Assembly: GCA_026873275.1 (NCBI GenBank)
Contig: JANTUC010000003.1
Coordinates: 1,178,001 to 1,242,000, forward strand
Reading direction: 5' to 3'
DNA length: 64,000 nt
Source of the DNA: Pseudopithomyces maydicus
Lineage: Eukaryota > Ascomycota > Dothideomycetes > Pleosporales > Didymosphaeriaceae
Part shown: in pieces, positions 34,655-46,017 of the stretch
Layout of the letters: each line of letters opens with the position of its first letter
Position numbering within the stretch: position 1 is the stretch's first letter
Made by a program: the position numbers and the translations under genes
Notes under the pieces: model-generated
Told to the model about the DNA's origin: nothing
The model's input: only the letters and a program-made list of their open reading frames with translations
Databases searched by the model: none

Positions 34655-36050
34655 AGTATCGCATTTTCTTCGACGCGCTTCGTGGTGTTGAAATAAGATG
34701 AAGGCTACACGGACATGAACTGTGATCGTTATACGTTTGATCCTCGCTCGCCGAACAGGTTTCGGTGTGGCTGGACAAAGGCGCCCAGTATGACACACGA
34801 GTGCAGAAGGATCAGAAACCACAGCTGTCCTCCAACTCTTCACACACCTACGCGGGAGCAAGGCAAGCTCCACACTTATACACAGAGCTCGCAGCCACAC
34901 AGGTAGCCAAATGGCGGGCAGGCCGGTCCAGGATTAGAAGCAGGGCGACTGGGTGAGGTAAAGCGCAGCGCTGACCGCAGCGACGATCCTCTAGTCATCT
35001 AGCGATCATCCTCACAACCTCTGCGTTGTATGGACGACACGAGCACCTGGGCAGTCATGCTTAACGTGACAGCCGCTTCCGTGGGCCAGCTGGAAAGGAT
35101 GGTCATCGGAGACGGCGGAGTTTCCAAATGGATAGGGATGTCAGTAGGTACATGCTTCACCGTCTGGGGCGAGTGGGCGAATCCTGGGGGGCGATCGGCG
35201 GTGCTGCTTGCGCCACGTTGCTGGCAAGGCTGAGATGCTTTACGAGTCACGATTACGGCCCGTCTGAGGCGCTCGTGTGTAGCTTTCCTGCTGACGCTTT
35301 CTTGAGAGCGGTGTACGCCATGCGTTGTTGCTGAATTAGTTGTATGGTTTCCTGGCAACCAACGTGAACACCCTGCACAAAGTGATCGACGAACCATTGA
35401 CAACCACGCTGAGTTGATGAACAATGTTTCTAATAGCACTGCTCACGTAATATGGACTTCGGTGAGCCAGGGCGTAGGCACCTTTTCCCCGTGGAACGGC
35501 GTCCAGGTGAGCCAGGTAATCTAACGAGTGGTCGGAACCAGCAAGCGGCACCCATGTCTTTGGAAGCTCCGCAGAACCTAATATCCATGTCAGACGGCCA
35601 GACGTGAGATATTGCAACAACCTATCGCCTTTATCGGATCTGTCATTTGGTTGCATTGCCCGATCATATTCAAGCTTACAGATTTAGCCTATAATCCACA
35701 CGACCATGGGCCCAAAGGCTACAATTTGACACCAGGCACGTGCATTGTTCAAAGCTGTAGGTGCATCTATAACATTGTTTTGAAATTCTCCAAACGGGGG
35801 GCCAACCCATGCAACTTGCTTCCACTATCGCCCTTTTCGCGAATAAGAAATCCGTTGCTCCAATACCAACCTAGGTATAAGTTTAACAAGGCGTTCCTCC
35901 ATATTAATACAAATACCTCAAGTTGATACAGTTTTGTATAGAACTTACAACAATGAAAGGTACATCCATGTGATTGTCAGCATCGAAGAAATTGTCTATA
36001 GTCTATCTACCAGCACCCAAAACGCCCAATTAAACGTTCACATCTTAACG
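34655..36050. other. Intergenic region, no gene seen
   Basis: 1.4 kb upstream of the membrane protein at 34654 and downstream of the RTA1-like gene. Only short random open frames are present. Confidence 0.4.
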
Positions 36051-37091
36051 CTACTGCCTCAGCACCCCGTCCATCTCCACGTCTGGCATATTTGCATATC
36101 CGTTTTTCTTGGCCATCTTCTTTTGATACTTCTCAGATTTCTTGGCCGCCTTGATCTTCTGCTTCTCCGCCTTCCTCTCCTTCCTACTTGGGAACTCGCT
36201 TTCAGGACCCTTGAGTGCAAGGCCTGGATGTATAACTGCTAGAATGAAGATAGCCAGTGTCATCGGGAATGCGTCCAGACCAAGAGCGTAGCTCTCATGA
36301 TATGGTAGTGGATTCGAGACCTCGGTTCCCGCGGCGAATTCGCAAAGACGGAAGATGATGCGCACAGTGATGAGGACTAGAACGGCATACAACGCGTATG
36401 TGACCCACTGCCAACGTTTAACCAACCAGCCCGCTCCGCTCACTTCAAAGCGCTGAACCTCGATTTGGAAACGGACGATGAGAGCGAAGAAGAGCAGGAT
36501 GAAAAGTTGCTGCACACCGACACCAGTCATATATATGTTTTTCCCGTTCTTCATGGTATCTGCACTATTGCCTGGAGACAACATTGAGCCGCCAGCAGCT
36601 TGCACGAGGAAAGAGAAGACATCGAGCCAAACGAAGTATTTGCCCAGGCTGATTGCTTTACAGCCCCATACTTTCTTGTCGGGGTGATATGTCCAGATGA
36701 GTCGCCCAGCTGTCATGTATACATATGCATTGATCCAAAGTGGCGCCAGGAGAAACAAAATCGTAGATGCGAATGAATACGTTTGGGATTGTTGGTCGTG
36801 CGCGCCGAGTGCTCGGAGGGTAAAAGAGATGAACTCCCAGGAGACGCCCATAATCATGACCCAAGAGAACCCTTTTCGGAATAGAATGGCGAGGGAGATA
36901 TGGGCGAGAGTAAGGATACCAAAAAGAACCGAGAATGCAACGGCAGCGGAGAAGGAAGGAGAGTATGCCCACTGTGCATTGCAAGCATCAGGAGGGACGT
37001 AGCCATAGTGCCCTGGTACAGCGCTTGTGCAAGTCGGAGCCGATATAGAGGTCGTTGCTGGTGCAGAATTACTAGAAGTGGTAGTTGCCAT
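36051..37091 (-). CDS. RTA1-like lipid-translocating exporter family protein
   Basis: Intact, intronless, 346 residues. The Thr/Ser-rich N-terminus (MATTTSSNSAPATT) contains two Cys in CTSAVPGHYGYVPPDAC. Seven hydrophobic segments follow, beginning with FSAAVAFSVLFGILTLAHISLAILF. Family signatures include GFSWVMIMGVSWEFISFTLRAL, LLAPLWINAYVYMTAGRL, FVWLDVFSFLVQAAGG, GVGVQQLFILLFFALIVRFQ, and RIIFRLCEFAAGTE. The tail is highly basic (SRKERKAEKQKIKAAKK). RTA1/RSB1 proteins are linked to 7-aminocholesterol resistance and sphingoid base release in yeast. Which lipid this one handles cannot be read from sequence. It is adjacent to an MDR reductase and a bZIP regulator, possibly a small stress or lipid-response group. 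Confidence 0.9.
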   Translation of the reverse strand: MATTTSSNSAPATTSISAPTCTSAVPGHYGYVPPDACNAQWAYSPSFSAAVAFSVLFGILTLAHISLAILFRKGFSWVMIMGVSWEFISFTLRALGAHDQQSQTYSFASTILFLLAPLWINAYVYMTAGRLIWTYHPDKKVWGCKAISLGKYFVWLDVFSFLVQAAGGSMLSPGNSADTMKNGKNIYMTGVGVQQLFILLFFALIVRFQIEVQRFEVSGAGWLVKRWQWVTYALYAVLVLITVRIIFRLCEFAAGTEVSNPLPYHESYALGLDAFPMTLAIFILAVIHPGLALKGPESEFPSRKERKAEKQKIKAAKKSEKYQKKMAKKNGYANMPDVEMDGVLRQ

Positions 37092-37717
37092 GCTTCAAAA
37101 TCGAGTGATAGCTTGGAAATCTATTGTAGCGCGTAAATAACAGTGAGGACTTGTGATACAGATGAATCGCATCTCCAGTGTTCCCTTTCTCCTTATATAT
37201 CTTTCAACACCGTTTCAAGAGTTGTCCAGCTGGGTTCTGAGCCGAGTTACACTTGCGCGTCCTCTACCGCGCCTTTACTCGGAAACTCACGTGGTATACC
37301 GAGTAATTGACGAGCGAACCAATAACAAGACCTCGAAAGACAGAATCGGCATAGCCATTTCTAAATTCTGGATCAATGTCACCCGGAGCTAAGCACGCAG
37401 TTTTACGCTTGCAAAGCTTAGTAGGCTAAGCCTCTAGATTTTGCGTGGCGCAATGAGTTGAGATCGCTAGATTGCTACATTTGGACTAGCCCAATACTGA
37501 AATAGGGCAGACGTTCGTGTGGGGTCTGGAATATACGAAAAAACCAATTAGATCGTGTATAGCGTATGGTTGGGAAATCGTTGATAGGATGGCTTGAAGA
37601 TTGATCAGTCTCGTTTCATTCTTAATCAACTTTGCAGTGAAGATTGAGTTTCTGAGTGATTGTATTGATTCTATTCCTCAGCGGAGACATGTATGCAAAA
37701 TGCTCCATCTTCAGCCC
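37092..37717. promoter_or_regulatory. Promoter-side region of the RTA1-like gene
   Basis: 626 bp between two - strand genes. A short inverted repeat (AGCTTAGTAGGCTAAGCC) is near 37416-37433. No gene is seen. Confidence 0.35.
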
Positions 37718-38815
37718 CTACTTAACCAACTCAATTACGACCTTTTTGGCCGACACACCTTTTCGTACCAGGTCAATGCCCTCGTCGAGCCTTGCAAGTC
37801 CTCCTTCTAATACATATGCGTCAGGCTTGGCTTGCAGCTTCCCGTTCTGCAAACCTACGTCCATGAAGTCCATCCATACTTGTCTCCAGACTGGTTTTCC
37901 ACCGTCCCGACCTTTGAGTGACGGTTGCCCAGCGACTATGACAACTCCATCCGGTGTATCCAAATTTTCTGGGAAGGCCAAAGTGTGCGAAAGCCTGCCC
38001 CCGCCAACAGCATGCAGAAAATCCACACAGGCTGCAAGGCTGGCTTTAGAAGCGATGGCATCGTACGCACCAATCACTTCTTTCCCATGTGCTGCCTTTG
38101 CGAGTTTTTCGACGATAGTACTTTCGCTATAGTCGAATGCTTCGGTCGCGCCAATGGCTTTGGCATATTCGAAATTCTGGGGGAAACAGTCGTGAGAACG
38201 GTTAACCCAGCTGCAGCACAAAGCTGTATGGCGCATGACCCTACGCTACTACTTCCTCCCCAAATGAGAATTGCCTTGTGCTTCCTACTGATCGATGCAG
38301 GTTCCGAGGCGCTTGGGGGATCGATACCCATATATTCTGGCGAGAAAAGAGCGCTGGCTGCAGTCGTTAAACCCAAAGGCAGAACAACAGCATCGGTAAA
38401 GGACACATAATCAGGAATGCGAGATGGAATGCTTGCAGGAAGAACAGTATACAACTGAAATCCGGCATTGGCTGGGTTTTTTGTGACCATGTGAAGCGCA
38501 ATTGCTGCCACTCGGTCCCCTCTTTTCAAAGTAGTAACGGCAGACCCAATCCCAACTACAGTACCGGCAATATCCTCGCCCATGATCTGCAAGTGGTCAA
38601 ATATCAGCCTGAGGTGTCTGGATATGCGGTACAAAACATACATAAGGGAATTTGTCAATCAAAATACCACTATCCTGCTGTTTGTAGTCAAGTGGATTAA
38701 CAGCAAGAGCATGGTTCTGGATCAAAACTTCGTCAGGCTCAAGGGGTGGTAGTGGCGCATCCTGGATGCACAATGGCTTGGTGGGGGCGGTCAGGTAGGC
38801 TGCTTTGTTTTCCAT
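37718..38815 (-). CDS. Medium-chain dehydrogenase/reductase, enoyl-reductase type (one apparent frameshift)
   Basis: NAD(P)H-dependent oxidoreductase of the zinc-free fungal MDR group that includes trans-acting enoyl reductases. Exons are 38815-38642 and 38586-37718 (55-nt intron). A one-base loss at the run read as G5 at 38179-38183 separates LTVLTTVSP from QNFEYAKAIGATEAFDY. With it restored the protein has 347 residues. The N-terminal GroES-like domain has PPLEPDEVLIQNHALAVNPLDYK and GEDIAGTVVGIGSAV. The cofactor loop is WGGSSSVGSCAIQLC. The usual zinc-ligand Cys/His pattern of alcohol dehydrogenases is not evident. Substrate unknown. It is divergent from the bZIP gene 462 bp away. Confidence 0.85.
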
Positions 38816-39276
38816 GATTATTAGAAGAACTGAGTTACTAGAAATATCATTGACAGGTTTCACGTCTTTTTTATAAATTGTAGTCCGTGGCTGACGATGT
38901 GCAATCTACTTTTGTGCGAGTTATTGCCGTGCTTGACAATCCGCATCAGCGTGGTCTCCTATACTTGTCACAACATGTTTTGGTGACTCTTCGCCGTCGT
39001 TTAGATGTAGGATCGAATCCAAAATAGAATTGCAATGCAAAAGGCTTGAGTGAACCAGTGGGCAACTGGAGATAAGAAAGGAGATGGACGGAGAACAAAA
39101 GTGGCCATTCCTAAATTGGAAATTTGGCTCTCGTAAGCCACCCCGACGCTTTGAACCCAGCTTCATCACGGTGCCCAATTTCACCTGCCATTCCGTATCC
39201 CGTCCTTTGGATTTTACGCATAGCATACGTACGTGACTGGCTTACGTGTTCAATCGGGGCAAAATTACAGGCCACC
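38816..39276. promoter_or_regulatory. Divergent promoter between MDR reductase and bZIP genes with ACGT cluster
   Basis: Three ACGT cores at 39227-39230, 39231-39234 and 39244-39247 (CATACGTACGTGAC and TTACGTG) lie 30-50 bp before the bZIP start codon. ACGT is the usual core of bZIP binding sites, so auto- or cross-regulation is plausible but inferred. Confidence 0.45.
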
Positions 39277-40371
39277 ATGAACACTACTGGGGAGCCAAAA
39301 AGAAAGCCCCGTACAAACGAAGGATAACGGAGCAGCGACGTATTCAAAACCGAGCCGCGCAGAAGGCATACCGTCCGTAACCACGCCATAAGATTACCAG
39401 GTCAGTTCTAATATTCAGATGTAGGTGAAAAGCGGAAAGAGCGTCTGGAACAATTAGAACGAGAAGTGACAGCCCTACATAAAGACGGAAAGAGAAACCA
39501 GTCAGATGGGGCACACAATGAAAATTCTACTACGACTACCGGACCCATCTCCGAGGACCTCGGCGACACGAATATAGAATCATGGGAAGAGATCCCTCCC
39601 ACACCAGTATCTACGAGCGATTCGTCGTTTTCTGATCTGAAGCGTCTTCTCAAAGGCAACGATGCGCCAGACCTTGACGAGCTCGTAGAATTTGCGCTCG
39701 AAGAGAAACCTGATCTCACCAAAATCTTGATAGCCGGCCTACGAATTTTAAAGATAGAGAAGGAAACAACACTCGCACTTCAGAAGAAAAGACAACCTGT
39801 GTCATGGGCTACTGGAGGCTGGAAAACATTGACAAGTAACAATCCTCCAGCAGCCATTTACCCGCTTCCAAATCCATCAAACGATGGAATTTTCCTGAGC
39901 CGTCAATCGCAAATTGAGGTTGTCTTCTACAACTGTATGAAGATTGGCTTGTCGATCGAAGAACTCATGAAACCGAACTGTCAATCACCTTGGTACGCAC
40001 AATTGACGATTACCCCATCATCTGACCTTACATTGGATCGTGTGCCTCCTGATCTATTCCCAACACCAGCCCAAATCCGCTACCCCCATCACCCGTTCAT
40101 TGATACCATACCATTCCCGTGGTTTCGAGAGCGTGCGATTATATTAGCTTCCATGGATCCTCCAGCATATGACCGGAGACAACTCAAGAAAGATATACTC
40201 AGTGGCGGATTGATAGTATGGAGGTCACGTAATAGAGAAGAAGGTCTTCCTTGGGACCGGAGGAATTGGGAAGTACAGCCATGGTTTTGGGAGAAATGGT
40301 CTTGGCTCATTGAAGAGCAAGGCCGTGTGGAACAACAGTCAAGGTGGTGGCAGTCAATGAGAGGTACTTGA
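39277..40371 (+). CDS. bZIP transcription factor with DUF3425 domain (one apparent frameshift)
   Basis: Exon 1 is 39277-39372 and exon 2 is 39425-40371. The 52-nt intron (GTCCGT..TGTAG, with TCTAAT branch) splits an Arg codon, so that QNRAAQKAYR continues as EKRKERLEQLEREV. This is a standard fungal bZIP basic region and first leucine heptads. The ATG at 39277 needs one more base before 39324 (in A5 39297-39301 or C4 39307-39310) to read into ITEQRRIQNRAAQ. The total is then 347 residues with correct phase. The C-terminal half matches DUF3425: DLFPTPAQIRYPHHPFIDTI, FPWFRERAI, LKKDILSGGLIVW, NWEVQPWFWEKWSWL. Such regulators often sit near stress or secondary-metabolism genes. The target genes here are not known. 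Confidence 0.85.
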
Positions 40372-43081
40372 GTGCCGTATTAACGTGGCAGATTGTCGTT
40401 GAGAGAGAAAAAGATTAAAAAAAAATCACTCGACAGGAAGCTCACGGCATCTTCTTACACGGGGTATTGGGTTGAATCAAATCAGTTACCACTGAACGCC
40501 TTTTTCGCTGTCTTTTATTTGCCTACTATTTGCAGCTCTCGTAGTGACTACTCGGACCAAGTAGGAGTCCCACGCCCATTTTACATTCGTGACGAGGTAC
40601 ATATCACTTCGTGCACAATGGTAATATCGGCTTTCATCTGTTTAGTGAGACAGGGCTGGTGATGATGACAATGCGTTTGAATATACGTGAAACCAGCCAA
40701 GTCTAATGAGATGACCAAACATACAAACGGTATGCAGGCATTCATAGACATCTTTAGCCTTTTGATGAAATGGAGTACTGTCGTTTTTTATAATGACAGG
40801 TAGTTCGTTATGTGGGATCGTATTCCTTCGTGCTAGTATGGCAAGGATAGCTGTGCGGCGGCTGACGGGCTATAGTACAAGAGTTTCCTGTCATGGAAAC
40901 GCTTTCACACCAAGCAATAACCACCCAGTTCCACGAGACGTGAACATACGATGCTCGTCGCGCGCATGAATCCTTCGCAGTTTCTGTCCAAGAGAGACAT
41001 TCCCGATTGGACAAGGCTGGGATCTTGGAGCTGCACGCACTGCACCCTCTTACCTAATACGGAGTACGCGCCGAACCGCTCGGAGATGAAAGAAGGGATT
41101 TCGTCCCGGCTGTGGGTGGCCACCAACGTCTCTGGGTGCGTTGGACTTCAGCCCTGTGTAAGAGACTCGACGTATTCTAAGAGGCTGTGTTATCGTGGGG
41201 AGTCCTGAGGAGAATGGGAGCGGCTAAACTGGGAGGAATATTAGGGTTTTACGAGACAAGGGGAGGGTGGAATGGTTGGTAAAGCCGCGGATAAAGGGCT
41301 CTGCAGCTCAGCTGCGCGCACAGTACCTACTGTACGAGGGTTCTAGGGCTCCAGGACTCCAGGGCTCCAGGGCTATTCAAAGGGCACGTGCGTGGGGTTC
41401 GTAGATCCGGATGAGGATCGAGACGAAGCGGCTGCTGTGGAGCATTGCCGCTCTGGCGCTGGCCTATGCGAGGTACAGAAACATAGGGTACCAAGTACCT
41501 GGTTAGGGTGTATTTTGAACGTTTTCTGATGCTGCGAGTTGGCCGCAACTTCAGGTTGTTGGCTCCGGATGATTCGCTGGGATGCATCACAGCGCCGCTG
41601 CGCTGCATGGCAGTGTGGGGGACTGGAAAGCGAGGGTGCCGCGAACACGGGGCACAAGGGGCGTCAACAGCAGTGACGTTCATGGGTCTATCCGCTCTTC
41701 GTGAAGACAAACGATGAAACAGCAAGCTATTCGAATGGCTTGCTCCTCGGTTCTGTGCGATATCCGTGCTCTGGATCTCGACGGTGCTTCGGTGGAGTCA
41801 GTGACCCCCAGGTATGTGTGTGCCATGTGCGCCAGCATGCATATGTACATATGTAGGTACATACGAGTGCCGTCACGACTCGTGCGAGCAACTCGCTCGC
41901 ACGAATGGGGCCTTGCCGGGCGCGAAACAAGACAGACAGGATCAAAGCCTTTGGACGGACGGCAACGGTCAGATCCGATCGTAGGCTTACATAGCTTGGG
42001 TGATCGATCCTGCACGACGGGCAACTGTCGTAGCACAGCGCGCGCGTGTGTGCCTACCCAGCTGTAGATCGTCGGGAGCAATACCGTACCCACATGATTT
42101 TCTTATTAACAAAGCCCCAAGTGTAGAAAACCGACGGGCGGGGAGGTGATGGCCACTGTCATTCGCCCGGTTCCATGAGTCAGCTCGGATCTGGCCCCAT
42201 CCCATGGTGGTCAGCACGCCACGTTAGGTGGAATGTGTATAAGGGGGCGACGTTTGCCTGTCCAGCAAAGATAAGCCATTGTGCTTTGGGCGCAAGCGGC
42301 TGTGATGGCACCTGAGCGTGGTCGGGGTCGGACAATAACGCGGCCAGCCTAGCGGAAGCACATTCCGGAGCCGCTGCTGGCTGCAAAAGCAACAGCTGCC
42401 ACCAACAGCAGGTAGGTAGTCTACCGTACGAATGTATGCATGTAGCTCGACGGCGGCATGAATTCTCCTAGATGAGGCTGCGCTCAGAAGGGCGACGCAT
42501 TGCGCAGCATCTCCCCTCTCCCCGTCCCCCAGCACCGCCAGGCAGACCATGTCCGCACGCTAGCACCGAGAGCAGCAAACACCGACTTGCTCCTTTGGAC
42601 GGGGCTGAGCAAGCCGACGCTCTGCAGCCGGGGGGTAATTTACTGCGCATGCGTTCAAAAGCGCATCCGGGCTAGCGTCGTGTGACTATGGAGGAGATAG
42701 ATTGTTGGTGAAGGGCAATTGGCGGAGGCGGCCCAGGGTGCGTACGCCCGGCAGACATGGCCCATGAACCGCCTTCGAATCAACGCCTGACCCACTCACC
42801 ACACCCAGATCTTTGGTTCCCGAATTCCGCCCACGCTCGTGGACATCTTACGTGCAGCCCTGGTAACACGAGCCGCAGCACGTTTACGGGCCTGCCGCAA
42901 GGGGCCTAGCCAAAGCCTGCCCCCAACACTGCCCCCCAGTCAAGAACCCGGATGGAGCACTTCTTTTCTTAGGCTTACCGTCGCTTCATCTACCTTGCAG
43001 CGCGCTCTCTCGGGTCGCCCTGTCTGTTCTCGTTGTCTCTCGTTTTGCAGAACCCGATCATGTTATGACAGGCTGGCCACC
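40372..43081. other. Intergenic region with short tandem repeat, no gene seen
   Basis: 2.7 kb. It contains the 8-bp repeat at 41349-41372 and a CT-rich stretch before 43082 that fits a leader. Its open frames have no recognisable domain and overlap on both strands as expected by chance in GC-rich DNA. Confidence 0.4.
41349..41372. repeat. 8-bp tandem repeat, unit CTCCAGGG x3
   Basis: Three copies, the first ending in A. It is the reverse complement of the unit at 8307-8330. Confidence 0.9.
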
Positions 43082-44319
43082 ATGAACCATCTTCAGAAGC
43101 GTAAAGTCGACATCGTCAACAGCCACCAAACCACCCTGCTGGTCATCCCTCCCATATGTCTTGCCATTGCCGCAGGCGTCATCATCGTGCGATGGCGTAC
43201 CAGGCACACGAAGCGGGTCAACACCCTCATTGAAGATATCTTGTGTTCATGTGCCCTGGTGTGTACCGCTACCTCGCACCCGTGCATGCCTGCATCCCTC
43301 CAATGCTAATCCTTCGCAGGCCGCCAGTGCTATCGTCGTCGCCCTGCTGTACGGGCTGGTTTTGTTGGAGGGGCAAGGCCTCGAGACCGCCTATGTTGAA
43401 CGGAATTTTGGCCCGATCAAGCTGAGAAACTGGCTACGGGTACACTCGCCCTCTCCCTCTCGTCCCACCTCGTATGCGCTGACAATCCTCCAAGGGCCAA
43501 TTCGCTGTCGACGTCTGCTGGGCTTTCTCCGTTTCCACCGTCCACATGTCACTGACCATCTTCTACGCTCGACACTACGCCAACACCCGTCGCAAACTGT
43601 CGCATTTTTGCTACCTGCTCGGAGGTCTCCGAGCCTCCTGGCTTCTGTACGCCATCATTGCCTGGACCTATTCCTGTCACCCTCCAGGCATCTGTATGCG
43701 GGTCAGTAGGGCCAATTGTCTCTCCATCGGCTCTCTGCACGTCCTCCTTCTCGTCCTGTCCATCTGCATATCCGTCCCTGCGCTCCTCGACATGGACTTG
43801 TCAACACAGCGCATCAGGCTTGCAGTCACCGGATGGTCACTCCTTGGGGTCTTGTACGTTGATCTCCGGTCTTTATATCGAAACTGGCTTCTAACAAAAT
43901 CTAGTTGCGTATGCTGTGCTGTATTGCGAATGGATTGCGCAATTACCTTTTTCGGAGACTACGGGAACGACATGATCGGTGCGTCGTGGGGTCGCATGCT
44001 CTTTTCGCCCCTCGAGATTGCTGCCGAAATCACTGTATGCAGTGTTTCGGCCGCGTCGAATTTTCACACGACAGATCGTCGTCAGCTATCCAAGGATGGC
44101 GGCGCGATACATGGTCTGCGGAGACTTAAACTTCGCTCTGGCAGCAGTAGTTCATCAACCTCCAACTTGAACCCTGCGAATTGGGTAGGGAAGAATACCG
44201 GACATAATGATGCCTTTGTATCGCTAGCGGATGGCTCGAGATCGAATGAGAGGGTAAAAGATTTAGGAAGCGACGACATCAAAGTCGTAAAGGAGTACAC
44301 TGTTGAACATAGAGCATGA
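43082..44319 (+). CDS. Polytopic membrane protein, rhodopsin-like (SAT4-like) fold possible
   Basis: Four exons: 43082-43258, 43320-43439, 43495-43853 and 43905-44319 (introns 61, 55 and 51 nt, with CTGAC and CTAAC branch sites), giving 356 residues. Hydrophobic segments include TLLVIPPICLAIAAGVIIV, AASAIVVALLYGLVLL, VDVCWAFSVSTVHMSLTIFYARHY, ASWLLYAIIAWTYS and LHVLLLVLSICISVPALL. The C-terminal 100 residues are hydrophilic and Ser-rich and end in KEYTVEHRA. The order of segments and the SLTIFYARH stretch recall the fungal rhodopsin-like (SAT4) family, but I am not sure. Around 43905-43950 another frame also looks membrane-like (AYAVLYCEWIAQL). A single missing T at the T5 run near 43950 could join it to GDYGNDMIG, so this local stretch is uncertain. 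Confidence 0.65.
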
Positions 44320-45657
44320 ACAGCAAATACATTTCGCATTTTCTCAGTTACATCACGTCCAAGAACGACACCATCCCTTGGAGCGTAAACTTCGTTTTCC
44401 TCCGCCAAGAGTTGCAGACATGTTGCAGAAGACCAGGAACGCGTCTTTCACGGCACATGACTGGAAAGCGAACCTACGATTCTACGGATATGGCATCCCC
44501 CAATCAATTATCCGAGAAGGAGAAAAGACTGGATCTTCAACCCCACATTCCACCCAACCCAGCTGTGGATCTTGTTCTCACAGTCGCTTCATCCCGAGGT
44601 CTCACATCAGAGATACAAGCACGCGGTAGATCGGTGCGCTGGTGCGAAAAATGTGGCAACGGCCCGCAGCCCACCCGGACAGGCCGAGCCAGGGATACAG
44701 GGAATCCCGAAACGCTTCGACAGTGTACTTGGGTACTTGGGAGTGAAGCACGAAACTCCGTTTTCACGCATCCAAAGTTGCCCAGACGGGGAACCAAATT
44801 GCGGCTCACAGGGGATACTGGCGTTACGTACGACAGATCCACTTTCCTTACGGGGCGATAGGCGTCGATATACTTGGCTATTCTAGGACCGTAGGAATCG
44901 ATGATGATGTGGTAAGACTCGGGGTGTCCCGAAGTCCGTGCAGATCGAAACACGTTGGAAGCCGTTGCGTATCGTTTAGCGCTTCGTGATCACACCTTCC
45001 CCAAACAGCATCTAGTGTGGAAGTGTTCGAGAACAGAAATTGGACAGTTCTACGTACACGAATCCGAAAGCCATTTTAACCTTTGAGGATGCGCATGCAC
45101 GACGGAGTGAGATCCGGCGCTTCTCCACAAGTATAATTGGAAAATTTCCCTGCACCACATAGCATCGTCTGCCTGATCGAGCGCGATGGCTTTTCATAAT
45201 CGCGTGATGCTGACATGCACACTACACCCGATTGTCTTTGGCATGCCCATTGTATCACTGCCGCTCCATTGGTCTCTGCATCGCATCATCTGGTCAAGCG
45301 GAGCAGCCTTGAAATCCCTCGGACTCGTATCGTGCGTGCACTGACGGATCGTCTGTGGCAGCTTGCATGGGATGTAGATAGTGTACGCCCTAGGGCTAAA
45401 CTAGGTAACCATTGTGAACCGATTACAAACACTAGGGCCATCGTACGCACCAAATACTTGTTGCAGGTGGGTACACGGTGGATACAAATATCAGTGGGCT
45501 CACTGCGATGTCACTTGTCGCGAAACATCACGATAGAATGGAAAGATTGGAAGAAACATCTCCTTGCATGACGACACTAGCGTAAGATCTCAAAACTTCC
45601 ACATCTGATACCGGAACCATCTTTCCCCTTCCTCCTGTCTTGCCTAAGTCATACTCT
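44320..45657. other. Convergent intergenic region, no gene seen
   Basis: 1.3 kb between the membrane protein and the P1-like gene. No feature is recognised. Confidence 0.4.
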
Positions 45658-46017
45658 TCAACCAAAGAGGTCGAACATTCCACCTTCCATGTCGCTGTCG
45701 TCGGGATCAACGTCTGCAACCTCAATCTCCTTGCTGGGTCCAACTGAAGCGCCCTCATTCACAGGAATTTGTGCGCGTCCGACCTCCGCGTTGGAAGTCG
45801 AGACGGCGGTAAGGATGTCCTTGACGTCCTTACCCTGCAATGCTTTGGCGAAAATCGTGGCCCAGATGGGCTCGACGTCTTCGATGTTGGCGGCTTTGAG
45901 CAAAATTTCGAGTTTGTCGGCTGTGATATCGATGCCCTCATCCGCAAGGATAAGAGCAGCGTAGGAGGTTGCGGTTTCGGCCTTGTTCGTGTCGGTAACA
46001 GTGGTATTCGCGGACAT
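45658..46017 (-). CDS. RPP1: 60S acidic ribosomal protein P1-like, atypical C-terminus
   Basis: P1 and P2 form the ribosomal stalk that recruits translation GTPases. The 119-residue intact frame has a clear P1 dimerisation domain: SYAALILADEGIDITADKLEIL, then ANIEDVEPIWATIFAKALQGKDVKDIL. The second half differs from normal P1. The Ala/Gly-rich hinge is replaced by a Val/Glu/Asp-rich linker (IPVNEGASVGPSKEIEVADV). The end reads DDSDMEGGMFDLFG where the near-universal end is DDDMGFGLFD. No intron or simple one-base change converts one into the other by eye. It may be a divergent paralogue rather than the main stalk protein. Confidence 0.8.
   Translation of the reverse strand: MSANTTVTDTNKAETATSYAALILADEGIDITADKLEILLKAANIEDVEPIWATIFAKALQGKDVKDILTAVSTSNAEVGRAQIPVNEGASVGPSKEIEVADVDPDDSDMEGGMFDLFG

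Noticed and set aside
38998..39015. GGATCGAATCC resembling a tRNA B box
   Set aside because: The T stem is too short and there is no matching A box or acceptor stem upstream.
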